Assembly (NCBI RefSeq): GCF_033101155.1 | Contig: NZ_JAWMPX010000011.1 | Location: 62,001-126,000 of the forward strand | DNA length: 64,000 bases | Reading direction: 5' to 3' | Source: Tropicimonas sp033101155 | Lineage (GTDB): Bacteria > Pseudomonadota > Alphaproteobacteria > Rhodobacterales > Rhodobacteraceae | Shown: positions 17,313 through 25,257 of the stretch, one piece after another | Position numbering within the stretch: the first letter of the stretch is position 1 | Layout of the letters: every line of letters begins with the position of its first letter | Notes under the pieces: model-generated | Told to the model about the DNA's origin: nothing | What the model saw: only the letters and a program-made list of their open reading frames with translations | Database searches by the model: none | Translations under genes and position numbers: made by a program

Positions 17313-17499
17313 TGTTCCGGACGGGCCGGTCGCGGCCTTTCCACGATGCTGGCCGCAGATTCTCTGGCTGGACGATCGGCCCGTGGAAACGCCAGAGTCT
17401 TTGCCGGAACTGCCTTGTTTTTCTGGCGACGACCTACTGTTCCCCCTTTCAACCGGCGGCCGCCATCTTGCTGCCAGAAACGCAAGCGACAGTCCTTGA

Positions 17500-19083
17500 A
17501 TGATTTCTACTGATCCCGAATTGCACCGCCCGAAAAATAGTGATCGCGCGATTATCGTTGCCAGCTCTTTGGTCTTTCTTGCCCTCTGCGCCCTGTTCTG
17601 GGGCTTTGTTGCGGATGATGCCTATATCGTTGGCCGATATGCGCGCAACGCAGCCGCCGGGCATGGGCTTGTCTACAATCTCGGCGAACAGGTGTCGGCC
17701 CTGACTTCGCCATTGCATGCGCTGCTGGAGACGGCCCTGGCCTCGGTCGGGCTCGATCCGGTCAGGAGCTACCGGGTCCTCGCGCCTCTGTCGGTGCTTG
17801 CCGGTTGGTATGTCGCGCTGCGCCGGGTGGGGCTGGAGGGGCCGCGGCTGCTGCTGTTCACGGCCCTGTCGCTGTTTTCGCCATTCCTTGCGCTCTGGAC
17901 GGTTGGCGGGTTGGAGACGGCCCTGTTGTCCTGTCTGGCGACATTGTTCGTCTCGCGCCTGGTTGTGCTGGCGCGGGCTGGTCAGGCTGGCCGGTACAGC
18001 TACAGCTGGCTTGGCCTGCTGGCCGCCCTGATGTTCCTGACCCGGTATGACAGCGTTCTTGTCACGGCGCCGATCCTGCTCGCGATTCTCGTGGTCGAGT
18101 TTCGCCGCGCCAGACTCTGGGTCGGGGCGGCTCTGTGCCTCGCATTGGTGGCGAGTTGGCTGTTATTCGCGGCGCTCTACTATGGCGATATCTTTCCGAC
18201 CTCCTTCTACATCAAGTTCGCGCTTGGCGGGCGTGCGCCCATAGACAGCCTTTCGGCGCTTCTCAATTTCGCTGTCCTGTCGGGCCTGCTCCTGATCGCT
18301 TTCCTTGTGAAGCCCGCCGCGCTGAACCATCAGGCACCGCTGAGAAAGGCGATCCTGCGCGGGGCAGCCATCAGCGCCGTTCTCTTTCTCCTCTATGCGA
18401 GCCGGGCGTCCGGCCAGCACATGATGTTCGGCTACCGCCTTTTCATGCCCTACCTGATGGGGGTCAGCCTCGTCTGCGCGCTGGCATTGGCCACACCACG
18501 CAAAACCCTGTCGGCGCTCCTTCTGGGGTGGCAGGGGGTCATGGTCGCCATCGTTGCGGGCGTCGGTGTGAACCCCGCGCCGCTGACACGACTGCCGGGG
18601 CTGGACCGGGCCTATACCGAATACGAGTTCATCACGCCCTCCAGATATGGCGCGTTCATGGACATGCTGAAGGACGATGCTCTTGAGATCGCGGCGCATT
18701 GGAGCGCCACCGGCCATCAAGGGCAGCCGCGGATCTATTTGCGCACGGGGGGGACGGGCTATTGGCTGCCTGACTTCTACGTCTATGAGTCGCTGGTCTC
18801 GTACCGGCATGGATGCGGTGTCATGATGCCGGAATCCGTTCTTTCGGCCCATTACATGCAACAGCTCGACTTCAGCCGGACAGGAAGTTTCGTCGAGGAT
18901 CTGGGGCGCAAGCGCGACGACATCGCTGACGATGCGCCGCTGTTATTCGCGACGGAGATGGATTGGATGGGGCTGCAAACGACCGGCTACCTCTACGGAC
19001 CGGAGCCGCATCTGCTGAAACTTGGCGCCCGGGTCGGGGAGGGATGCTCCATGCAGGCGGCCCCTGCCAACCGGGATGGCTGA
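17500..19083 (+). CDS. GT-C-fold-like integral membrane protein (putative glycosyltransferase)
   Basis: 527 residues with roughly ten to twelve transmembrane segments in the first 375 residues and a soluble C-terminal domain. The first periplasmic loop carries D-D-A-Y-I, a downstream R-Y-A-R-N, G-H-G-L-V-Y-N and T-S-P-L-H, the layout of GT-C lipid-phosphosugar-dependent transferases such as the actinobacterial AftB group; the D-D pair would be catalytic. The acceptor is unknown. It is alone between the ScfR-like gene and a response regulator. Overall identity to characterised enzymes is likely low. Confidence 0.6.
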   Translation: MISTDPELHRPKNSDRAIIVASSLVFLALCALFWGFVADDAYIVGRYARNAAAGHGLVYNLGEQVSALTSPLHALLETALASVGLDPVRSYRVLAPLSVLAGWYVALRRVGLEGPRLLLFTALSLFSPFLALWTVGGLETALLSCLATLFVSRLVVLARAGQAGRYSYSWLGLLAALMFLTRYDSVLVTAPILLAILVVEFRRARLWVGAALCLALVASWLLFAALYYGDIFPTSFYIKFALGGRAPIDSLSALLNFAVLSGLLLIAFLVKPAALNHQAPLRKAILRGAAISAVLFLLYASRASGQHMMFGYRLFMPYLMGVSLVCALALATPRKTLSALLLGWQGVMVAIVAGVGVNPAPLTRLPGLDRAYTEYEFITPSRYGAFMDMLKDDALEIAAHWSATGHQGQPRIYLRTGGTGYWLPDFYVYESLVSYRHGCGVMMPESVLSAHYMQQLDFSRTGSFVEDLGRKRDDIADDAPLLFATEMDWMGLQTTGYLYGPEPHLLKLGARVGEGCSMQAAPANRDG

Positions 19084-19266
19084 CCGACGATGCCTTGTGG
19101 CGGCGTCAGGACGGCTCTGCGCGGTGGGTGGAGGTGTCGCGAACCGTCGGTCGCGGCCAGGGTTTCGAGCTGAAAGAGGCGTTTTGACACCGGAGGTTGA
19201 AGCGGCGATAGTAGCGCGGGGCAGGGCCAGGTATTCCGGCAATCTGCCTGATCGGGGGGGAACTGA

Positions 19267-19650
19267 ATGGGCAAGCGCGTTTTGCTGGTCGAGGATGAAC
19301 CAAACATCATCGAGGCAATCCGATTCATCCTGTCGCGTGACGGCTGGGCGGTCGAAACCCATTCCGATGGCGCGACCGCGGTTGACGCGGTTCTGGCCGC
19401 GCCGCCGGATGTTCTCGTTCTTGATGTGATGCTGCCGGGAAAGTCCGGTTTCGACATCCTGCGAGAGCTGCGCGCGGCGCCGGCGACGGAGGGTCTGCCA
19501 GTGCTCATGCTGACCGCCAAGGGCCAGCTGCGTGACCGCGAACAGGCCGAGCGCTACGGCGTCAACAGCTTCATGACCAAGCCCTTCGCCAATTCCGAAG
19601 TCCTCGAGACCGTGAACGCGCTGTTCGAGGGCGCAACGGGGGCGGCTTGA
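19267..19650 (+). CDS. Single-domain CheY-like response regulator
   Basis: 127 residues consisting only of a receiver domain: acidic pocket V-E-D-E-P near residues 6-10, phospho-acceptor D53 in V-L-D-V-M-L-P, T83 and K at T-K-P-F. There is no output domain. It is followed without a gap by a small membrane protein and then by a symporter/histidine kinase fusion, so it is probably the phosphorylation partner of that kinase. Its stop overlaps the next start (TTGA). Confidence 0.92.
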   Translation: MGKRVLLVEDEPNIIEAIRFILSRDGWAVETHSDGATAVDAVLAAPPDVLVLDVMLPGKSGFDILRELRAAPATEGLPVLMLTAKGQLRDREQAERYGVNSFMTKPFANSEVLETVNALFEGATGAA

Positions 19651-20072
19651 CCCGCGGGCCGGTGGAACCGCCGGAGGGGGCGGTCTCCGGTCGACTGCCC
19701 GACGGTTGGGATGACTGGGCCGAACTGCCGCTGGAAGGTGACGAGCGGACACGATTGCCGGTCTTTCTCGGCCGCGAGATCTATCGTCGTCGCCGGATCA
19801 TGGATGCCGCGCGGCTTCTGCCGGCCTTCGGCACCGCGCTGCTGCTGCTGCCGATGCTCTGGGCAAATGACCACGGTACGGCCGCCGGCGCGGTCTACAC
19901 ATTCCTGATCTGGTTCGGCTTGATCCTCGTCGCTGCCTTCCTGTCCCGCCGCCTCTCCGAACCGCTGCGTGACAAGGCGATGCCGAGTGCAGGTCCGGGG
20001 GAAGACGGGGGGCAGGGGACACGACCGGAAGGTAAGCCTGAAGCCCGGCCCGGCACGGGCGGAGAGGGCTAG
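19647..20072 (+). CDS. Small membrane protein of the symporter-kinase operon
   Basis: 141 residues from a TTG start that overlaps the preceding TGA (TTGA). There is an acidic N-terminus, two hydrophobic segments (about residues 60-76 and 82-100) and a Gly/Pro/Glu-rich tail. It has no recognised family. Its position between the receiver and the sensor kinase, with overlaps on one side and a 4-bp gap on the other, suggests an accessory of the signalling or uptake complex. Confidence 0.7.
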   Translation: MTRGPVEPPEGAVSGRLPDGWDDWAELPLEGDERTRLPVFLGREIYRRRRIMDAARLLPAFGTALLLLPMLWANDHGTAAGAVYTFLIWFGLILVAAFLSRRLSEPLRDKAMPSAGPGEDGGQGTRPEGKPEARPGTGGEG

Positions 20073-20076
20073 GCGC

Positions 20077-22785
20077 ATGTCCTTCAACCTGCTGGTCACC
20101 GTGTCGCTGGCCTATGTGGCCTTCCTCTTTGCCGTGGCTGCCTATGCAGAGCGACGGAGTCGGCGCGTCGGCGGCGCCTGGCTGCGCTCGCCGTTGGTCT
20201 ACACGCTCTCGCTCTCGGTCTATTGCACCGCCTGGACCTTCTACGGCGCGGTCGGCTATGCCGCCCGCTCGGGGCTGGAATTCATCACCATCTATCTCGG
20301 CCCGACGCTGGTCTTCACCGGCTGGTGGCTGCTTCTGCGCAAGCTGGTGCGGGTCGGGCGCTCGCAGCGGATCACCTCCATTGCCGACATGATCTCGTCG
20401 CGCTACGGCAAGTCCGGCGGGCTCGGCGTGCTCGTCACCCTGCTCGCCGTCATCGGCACGACACCCTATATCGCGCTCCAGCTCCAGTCTGTCACGCTCT
20501 CCTTCGGGGTCTTCGCCGAGCCGGATTCCGAGTTCTGGGACCCGGCCAACCCGGCCTCGACCGGGCTCTGGGTTGCCGCCGGGCTGGCGCTTTTCACCAT
20601 CATTTTCGGCACCCGCAACCTCAACGCCAATGAGCGTCACCACGGCGTCGTCATGGCCATCGCCGTCGAGGCGGTGGTCAAGCTGGCGGCCTTGCTCGGC
20701 GTCGGCATCTTCGTCGTCTGGGGCATGGCGGACGGTCCGGCAGACATACTTGCCCGTATCGACCGCTCCCATATTGCCGACTGGGACATCGTGCCCACCC
20801 GCTGGGCCGGGCTGATCTTCACCTCCGCCGCCGCCATCCTCTGCCTGCCGCGCATGTTCCAGGTCATCGTGGTCGAGAATGACGACGAGGCCCATCTCGC
20901 CGTCGCCTCCTGGGCTTTCCCGCTCTATCTCTGCCTGATGAGCCTCTTCGTCGTGCCCATCGCCGTGGTCGGGCTCGAAACCCTTCCCGACACCGCCAAT
21001 CCGGATCTCTTCGTCCTCTCGCTGCCGCTCAAGGAGGAGTGGCACGGGTTGGCCACTTTCGCCTTCCTCGGCGGTTTTTCCTCGGCGACGTCCATGGTCA
21101 TCGTCGCGGCACTGGCTCTGGCCACCATGGTGTCAAACCATATCGTCATGCCGGTCTACCTGCGCTCGCGCACCGAGGGCGCGACCATGGCCGGCGACAT
21201 GCGCAGGGTGGCGCTGCAGGCCCGCCGCTTCTCCATCGCCGGCGTGCTCACGCTCGGCTATCTCTACTACCGCTATTCCGGTGGATCGGCGGCGCTGGCC
21301 TCGATCGGCCTGATCTCCTTTCTCGGCGTGGCACAGGTCCTGCCGGCGCTGCTGGGCGGGCTGTTCTGGCGCGGCGGCACCAGCGCCGGCGCGGCTGCCG
21401 GCCTGATCGTGGGCTTCGTCCTCTGGGCCTATACGCTCTTCCTGCCGAGCTTCGGCCCGGGCGGCCCGTTCAGCGTCGGGATAATGGAGAACGGTCCCTT
21501 CGGCCTATCCTGGTTGCGGCCGCAATCGCTCTTCGGCGTCGAGGGGATGGACCCGCTGATCCACACGCTCTTCTGGTCGATGCTGCTGAACACCGTGGCC
21601 TATTGCTGGGTCTCCATTGTCTCTTTCCCGACGCCGCTGGAGCGGTTGCAGGGCGCGCAGGTGGTCAATGTGTTCGAGCACACGCTGGGTGCGCGGGGCT
21701 GGACGCGTGGCTCCGCCGAGGCCGAGGACCTGCTGACCATGGCGCAGCGCATCCTCGGCGCGAGCGAGGCGCAGGCCCTGTTTCACGCCGAGGCCGCGCG
21801 GCAAGGCAAGTCCGGCTACCTGCCAGAGACCACGCCGGAATTTCTCGACAGCCTGGAGCGCGAGCTTTCCGCTTCTGTCGGTGCGGCGACGGCCCATGCG
21901 ATGGTCGGCCAGATCGCCGGCTCCTCCTCGATCCTGGTCGAGGACCTGATCCGGGTGGCCGACGAGGCCCAGCAGATCCTCGAATATTCCAACCAGCTCG
22001 AAACGCAGTCGGCCGAGCTTGAACGCACCGCGCGCCAGCTGCGCGACGCCAACCAGAAACTCACCGAGCTGTCGATCCAGAAAGACGCCTTCCTGAGCCA
22101 GATCAGCCATGAGCTGCGCACGCCGATGACCTCGATCCGCGCCTTCTCGGAGATCCTGCGCGAGGGCGAGATGGATGCGTCCGAAAGCGGCCGGTTCGCC
22201 GGGATCATCCATGACGAGGCGATTCGCCTGACCCGGTTGCTCGACGATTTGCTGGAGCTGTCTGTGCTCGAAAACGCGCAGGTCAGCCTCAGCGTCGGGC
22301 CGGCGCGCCTGTCGGACTTGCTCGACCGCGCCATCGCTGCGACGGGCGAAATGAGCGAGGTTCGTCCTGACGGTGCGCTGGCAATCAGCCGGGACAAGAC
22401 GCGCGAAGAGATCGGTCTGATGACCGATGCCGACCGGCTGACACAGGTTTTCATCAACCTCATCGGCAATGCGCGAAAATACTGCGATGCCGCTGACCCG
22501 AAGCTGAAAATCCGTGTCCGCAAGGCCGACGCTCGTGCCGTGGTGGACTTTATCGACAACGGATCCGGGATTCCGGCGCGCAGCCAGGATATCATCTTCG
22601 AGAAGTTCTCCCGGCTTTCGGACCAGTCCGCGGCCGGCGGGGCGGGGTTGGGTCTGGCGATCTGCCGAGAGATCATGGCGCGTCTGGGCGGCAATATCGA
22701 ATATCTGCCGGGGCAGGGGGGCGCGGCCTTCCGTGTCAGCCTGCCGCTGGCCGAGGCGCGTGGCGCTGCCGGAACGGCAGGTTAG
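20077..22785 (+). CDS. Sodium:solute symporter-domain sensor histidine kinase
   Basis: 902 residues from the ATG at 20077. The N-terminal ~500 residues form a Na+/solute symporter (SSS) module with about 13 membrane segments (Y-C-T-A-W-T-F-Y-G-A-V-G, G-G-F-S-S-A-T-S-M-V). A linker follows (about 560-650), then a HisKA domain with the phospho-acceptor H678 in S-H-E-L-R-T-P-M, and a HATPase_c domain (N-box N-L-I-G-N-A-R-K-Y, G-x-G-L-G-L-A-I). This is the CbrA-like architecture that couples solute sensing or transport to gene control. No PAS domain is evident between the modules. The substrate is unknown. Confidence 0.93.
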   Translation: MSFNLLVTVSLAYVAFLFAVAAYAERRSRRVGGAWLRSPLVYTLSLSVYCTAWTFYGAVGYAARSGLEFITIYLGPTLVFTGWWLLLRKLVRVGRSQRITSIADMISSRYGKSGGLGVLVTLLAVIGTTPYIALQLQSVTLSFGVFAEPDSEFWDPANPASTGLWVAAGLALFTIIFGTRNLNANERHHGVVMAIAVEAVVKLAALLGVGIFVVWGMADGPADILARIDRSHIADWDIVPTRWAGLIFTSAAAILCLPRMFQVIVVENDDEAHLAVASWAFPLYLCLMSLFVVPIAVVGLETLPDTANPDLFVLSLPLKEEWHGLATFAFLGGFSSATSMVIVAALALATMVSNHIVMPVYLRSRTEGATMAGDMRRVALQARRFSIAGVLTLGYLYYRYSGGSAALASIGLISFLGVAQVLPALLGGLFWRGGTSAGAAAGLIVGFVLWAYTLFLPSFGPGGPFSVGIMENGPFGLSWLRPQSLFGVEGMDPLIHTLFWSMLLNTVAYCWVSIVSFPTPLERLQGAQVVNVFEHTLGARGWTRGSAEAEDLLTMAQRILGASEAQALFHAEAARQGKSGYLPETTPEFLDSLERELSASVGAATAHAMVGQIAGSSSILVEDLIRVADEAQQILEYSNQLETQSAELERTARQLRDANQKLTELSIQKDAFLSQISHELRTPMTSIRAFSEILREGEMDASESGRFAGIIHDEAIRLTRLLDDLLELSVLENAQVSLSVGPARLSDLLDRAIAATGEMSEVRPDGALAISRDKTREEIGLMTDADRLTQVFINLIGNARKYCDAADPKLKIRVRKADARAVVDFIDNGSGIPARSQDIIFEKFSRLSDQSAAGGAGLGLAICREIMARLGGNIEYLPGQGGAAFRVSLPLAEARGAAGTAG

Positions 22786-22809
22786 CTTTTCCCTCCAAAT
22801 CGCCGGAAG

Positions 22810-22817
22810 TTAACCAT
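22810..22817 (+). promoter_or_regulatory. CtrA half-site-like TTAACCAT upstream of the FliM-like gene
   Basis: TTAACCAT lies 61 bp before the GTG at 22871. It matches the half-site form of the alphaproteobacterial CtrA motif, and CtrA is known to drive flagellar genes in Rhodobacterales. A single 8-mer is weak evidence alone. Confidence 0.35.
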
Positions 22818-22894
22818 TTCCCAAGGGAGTTCTGGTCAATCTGCAGCAAAGTGACCTGTGCGCCGAGGGTGTGCGCAAGACGGGAATTTGTCGA

Positions 22895-24058
22895 ATGGCC
22901 GATGCGGCCCGCAAGAGAGTATTGAGACGAAAGGTGGAGGCGGGGCGCGAGTCCGCCCCCGCCAATCGTGCCGTGCTGCCAGCCAGGGCGCTCTCGACCG
23001 CATTGAGCAAGGCGGCGGAGGCCTCGATGGAGCTGGCAATCTCGGCGACGAGTTCATCGGAACGAATCGCCTCTCTTCCGGATCTTCTCGAACGGCTGCC
23101 GGAGAACGGTCTGCTGGCCGTTCTGGAAGGTCCGGAAGATGGCCAGGGCTTGATGGCCTTCGATTTCAACGCGCTTTCGGCGGTGATCGAGAAGCAGATG
23201 ACCGGGGCTGTCGGGACGTCCCTGCCGCCGTCGCGCAGGGCAACGCGGACCGATGCCGCGCTCGCGGCGGATCTGATCGATGCGGTGCTGCAGCGCTTCG
23301 AGCAGGCTCTTGCCGGGCGGGACGAGTCCCGTTGGGCAAGCGGATTCGGCTATTCCAGCCATGTCGAAGATCTGCGCCCGCTTGGCCTGTTGCTGGAAGA
23401 GATCGACTATCGGATCTTCGGCCTGTCCCTCGATTTCGAGATGGGGACCAGGACCGGCGAGATCCTCCTTGCCCTGCCCGCGGAGGGCCGCGGCACGGTG
23501 CAGATGCCTCAGGACGAGATGTTTGGAGACGCTGTCGACTCGGATCCGTTCTGGTCGCCGAGCCTGCAATTGCGCGTGCTGGAGGGAGAGGTGCAACTCG
23601 ACGCCGTTCTGCACAGGTTCCACCTTCCGATCTCTGCCATCAGCGAGTTGAAACCCGGGGACGAGATTCCGATCCCGCTCACCGCGATCGACAATGTCCG
23701 TCTGTCCGGAGCCGAGCGCATCCCGCTCGGTCGGTGCCGCTTGGGCAGCAGCCAGGGCTTCCGGGCCCTGCGGCTCGGCGCCGATGGTGCAGGTGCTGGT
23801 GCAAGAGGCCCGTCGCTCGTGCACAGCGCTGCGCTAGCGCCTTCCGGTTTCGATGATGGCCATGCAGACGGGCTTCCCTCGCTGCCGGACCTTCCGGGAC
23901 TGGGTCAGCCAGAGGATGGGCTTCCGGATCTTGGCGGAGGAGGGCTGCCCGATATCAGCGGTGGAGGCCTGCCCGATATCGGCGGCGGACTGGGTCAACC
24001 GATGGCCATCGGGGCGATTGGCGACGATGACGGATTGCCAGATATCGGCCTGGGTTAG
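22895..24058 (+). CDS. FliM/FliN C-terminal domain protein with Gly/Leu/Pro/Asp repeat tail
   Basis: 387 residues from ATG 22895 (395 from GTG 22871). A middle region related to FliM (about residues 50-220) leads to a SpoA/FliN-type domain (about 220-300: L-Q-L-R-V-L-E-G-E-V-Q-L-D-A, L-K-P-G-D-E-I-P-I-P, I-P-L-G-R-C-R-L-G). The last ~60 residues are a repeat of G-L-P-D-I/L-x-G-G-G units. It would act in or near the flagellar C-ring, but no other flagellar gene is nearby and the tail is not part of canonical FliM. A role outside the motor is possible. Confidence 0.75.
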   Translation: MADAARKRVLRRKVEAGRESAPANRAVLPARALSTALSKAAEASMELAISATSSSERIASLPDLLERLPENGLLAVLEGPEDGQGLMAFDFNALSAVIEKQMTGAVGTSLPPSRRATRTDAALAADLIDAVLQRFEQALAGRDESRWASGFGYSSHVEDLRPLGLLLEEIDYRIFGLSLDFEMGTRTGEILLALPAEGRGTVQMPQDEMFGDAVDSDPFWSPSLQLRVLEGEVQLDAVLHRFHLPISAISELKPGDEIPIPLTAIDNVRLSGAERIPLGRCRLGSSQGFRALRLGADGAGAGARGPSLVHSAALAPSGFDDGHADGLPSLPDLPGLGQPEDGLPDLGGGGLPDISGGGLPDIGGGLGQPMAIGAIGDDDGLPDIGLG

Positions 24059-24298
24059 GGGCCTGCTGCGCAATCGGGGCACGTCCGGTGGACAAATCTC
24101 AGAGATAGTGCAGCGTGGACAGCGTTCGATGCCCGTGTTCTGAAGCGGCCGCGCAGGGGCTGCATTCCAAAGAATTCCGGACCGGGCAGACCTCGTTCGC
24201 AAAACGCCGCATTTCTTGCCAGTGGCGTGCAGAAAATCGATTGAGGTCGCTCCGGAAGGGCATGGCCCCCGTCCCTGAGACGGTGCGCGTCAAAGGGA

Positions 24299-24724
24299 TC
24301 AGCCGGCCGCAGCGGCCTCGAGTTGAGGGCGCAGGGCCGCGAGCGGATAGCCTGCGCGGTTTGCGCATTCCAGCAGATCTCCCACCGGCTGGCTGCGTGC
24401 CGAGAGAAACATCCAGACGATGGTGGAACGCGTTCCGGAGGCGCAATACGCCAGGACCGGCCCCTCCGCATCCGCGATCGCATCACGTTGTCGGATGATG
24501 TCGCTGGAAAAGCTGTCTCCCTGCGCCAACGGAATCGCGACGAATTCGAGGCCCGCCGCTTCCGCCGCCAGCCGGACATGTTCGGACCGGAGACCGTCCA
24601 CGACCTCTTCATCAGGGCGGTTGCAGATGATCCGTCGGAACCCGGCCGCGGCGATCGCGGGAATGTCCTCGGGCGTGATCTGCGGCGAGACAGCGTATAC
24701 ATCAGTGAGCGCGCGAATATCCAT
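24299..24724 (-). CDS. TIGR01244/DUF442-family phosphatase or sulfur transferase
   Basis: 141 residues. The fold of the Blh-type DUF442 family is indicated by the N-terminal Y-A-V-S-P-Q-I-T-P-E-D-I, I-I-C-N-R-P-D-E-E and the active-site loop Y-C-A-S-G-T-R-S with nucleophile C94 and R99. Family members include the beta-lactamase-hydrolase-like proteins of H2S/persulfide or biofilm pathways; the activity of stand-alone versions is uncertain. It is transcribed toward the FliM-like gene and lies back to back with the DksA-like gene. Confidence 0.85.
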   Translation of the reverse strand: MDIRALTDVYAVSPQITPEDIPAIAAAGFRRIICNRPDEEVVDGLRSEHVRLAAEAAGLEFVAIPLAQGDSFSSDIIRQRDAIADAEGPVLAYCASGTRSTIVWMFLSARSQPVGDLLECANRAGYPLAALRPQLEAAAAG

Positions 24725-24843
24725 GTGCCTGTTTCCGCTACCGGCGCGCGGAAATCAACCCGGCTTTTCGGGTTGATTTGCGTCAAGGACCGAAGCGTCG
24801 CGCAGGCCTAGCCTGTAAGGCCAGCAAAGGTGAGGAGAAGGCT

Positions 24844-25173
24844 ATGGTCGGTACGTCCGAGCGCAAGGCCCAACTGGAGGCGCGGTTGAAGGTGCTGGAG
24901 GAGAAACTTTTTGAAATCGGCGCCGAACTGGACAGCCACCAGTCGCGCGATTGGGAGGAACTGGCCATCGAACGCGAGACCGACGAGGTGCTCGAGGGCG
25001 AGGGGCGCGCGGGTAAAGTCGAGATGGCGGCGATCCGGGCGGCACTGGTCCGGATCGACGAGAACACCTACGGCGACTGCGTCCAGTGTGGTGACGATAT
25101 TGCCGAGGCCCGGCTGGATCTGCTGCCATTCACGCCGCTTTGTGCCGACTGCGCCCGCAAGCTGTCGCGCTGA
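24844..25173 (+). CDS. DksA/TraR-family zinc-finger protein
   Basis: 109 residues. An N-terminal coiled-coil helix (about residues 5-70) with acidic residues is followed by a four-cysteine zinc finger: C79, C82, C100 and C103 (C-V-Q-C ... C-A-D-C). It is shorter than DksA and resembles the small DksA-like proteins of alphaproteobacteria that bind the RNA polymerase secondary channel. AGGAGAAGG is at 24832-24840, just before the ATG. Confidence 0.9.
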   Translation: MVGTSERKAQLEARLKVLEEKLFEIGAELDSHQSRDWEELAIERETDEVLEGEGRAGKVEMAAIRAALVRIDENTYGDCVQCGDDIAEARLDLLPFTPLCADCARKLSR

Positions 25174-25257
25174 CCGCATTACCCGGCGGGCCGCCCTTGT
25201 CTTCCGGCTGGCGGGACGGTTTGATGCGGTCGAATTGGCGAGGCGAAAGGCGGGGCA

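Noticed and set aside
19798..21045. 415-codon minus-strand ORF
   Set aside because: Antisense to the symporter-kinase gene; composition is that of a shadow frame.
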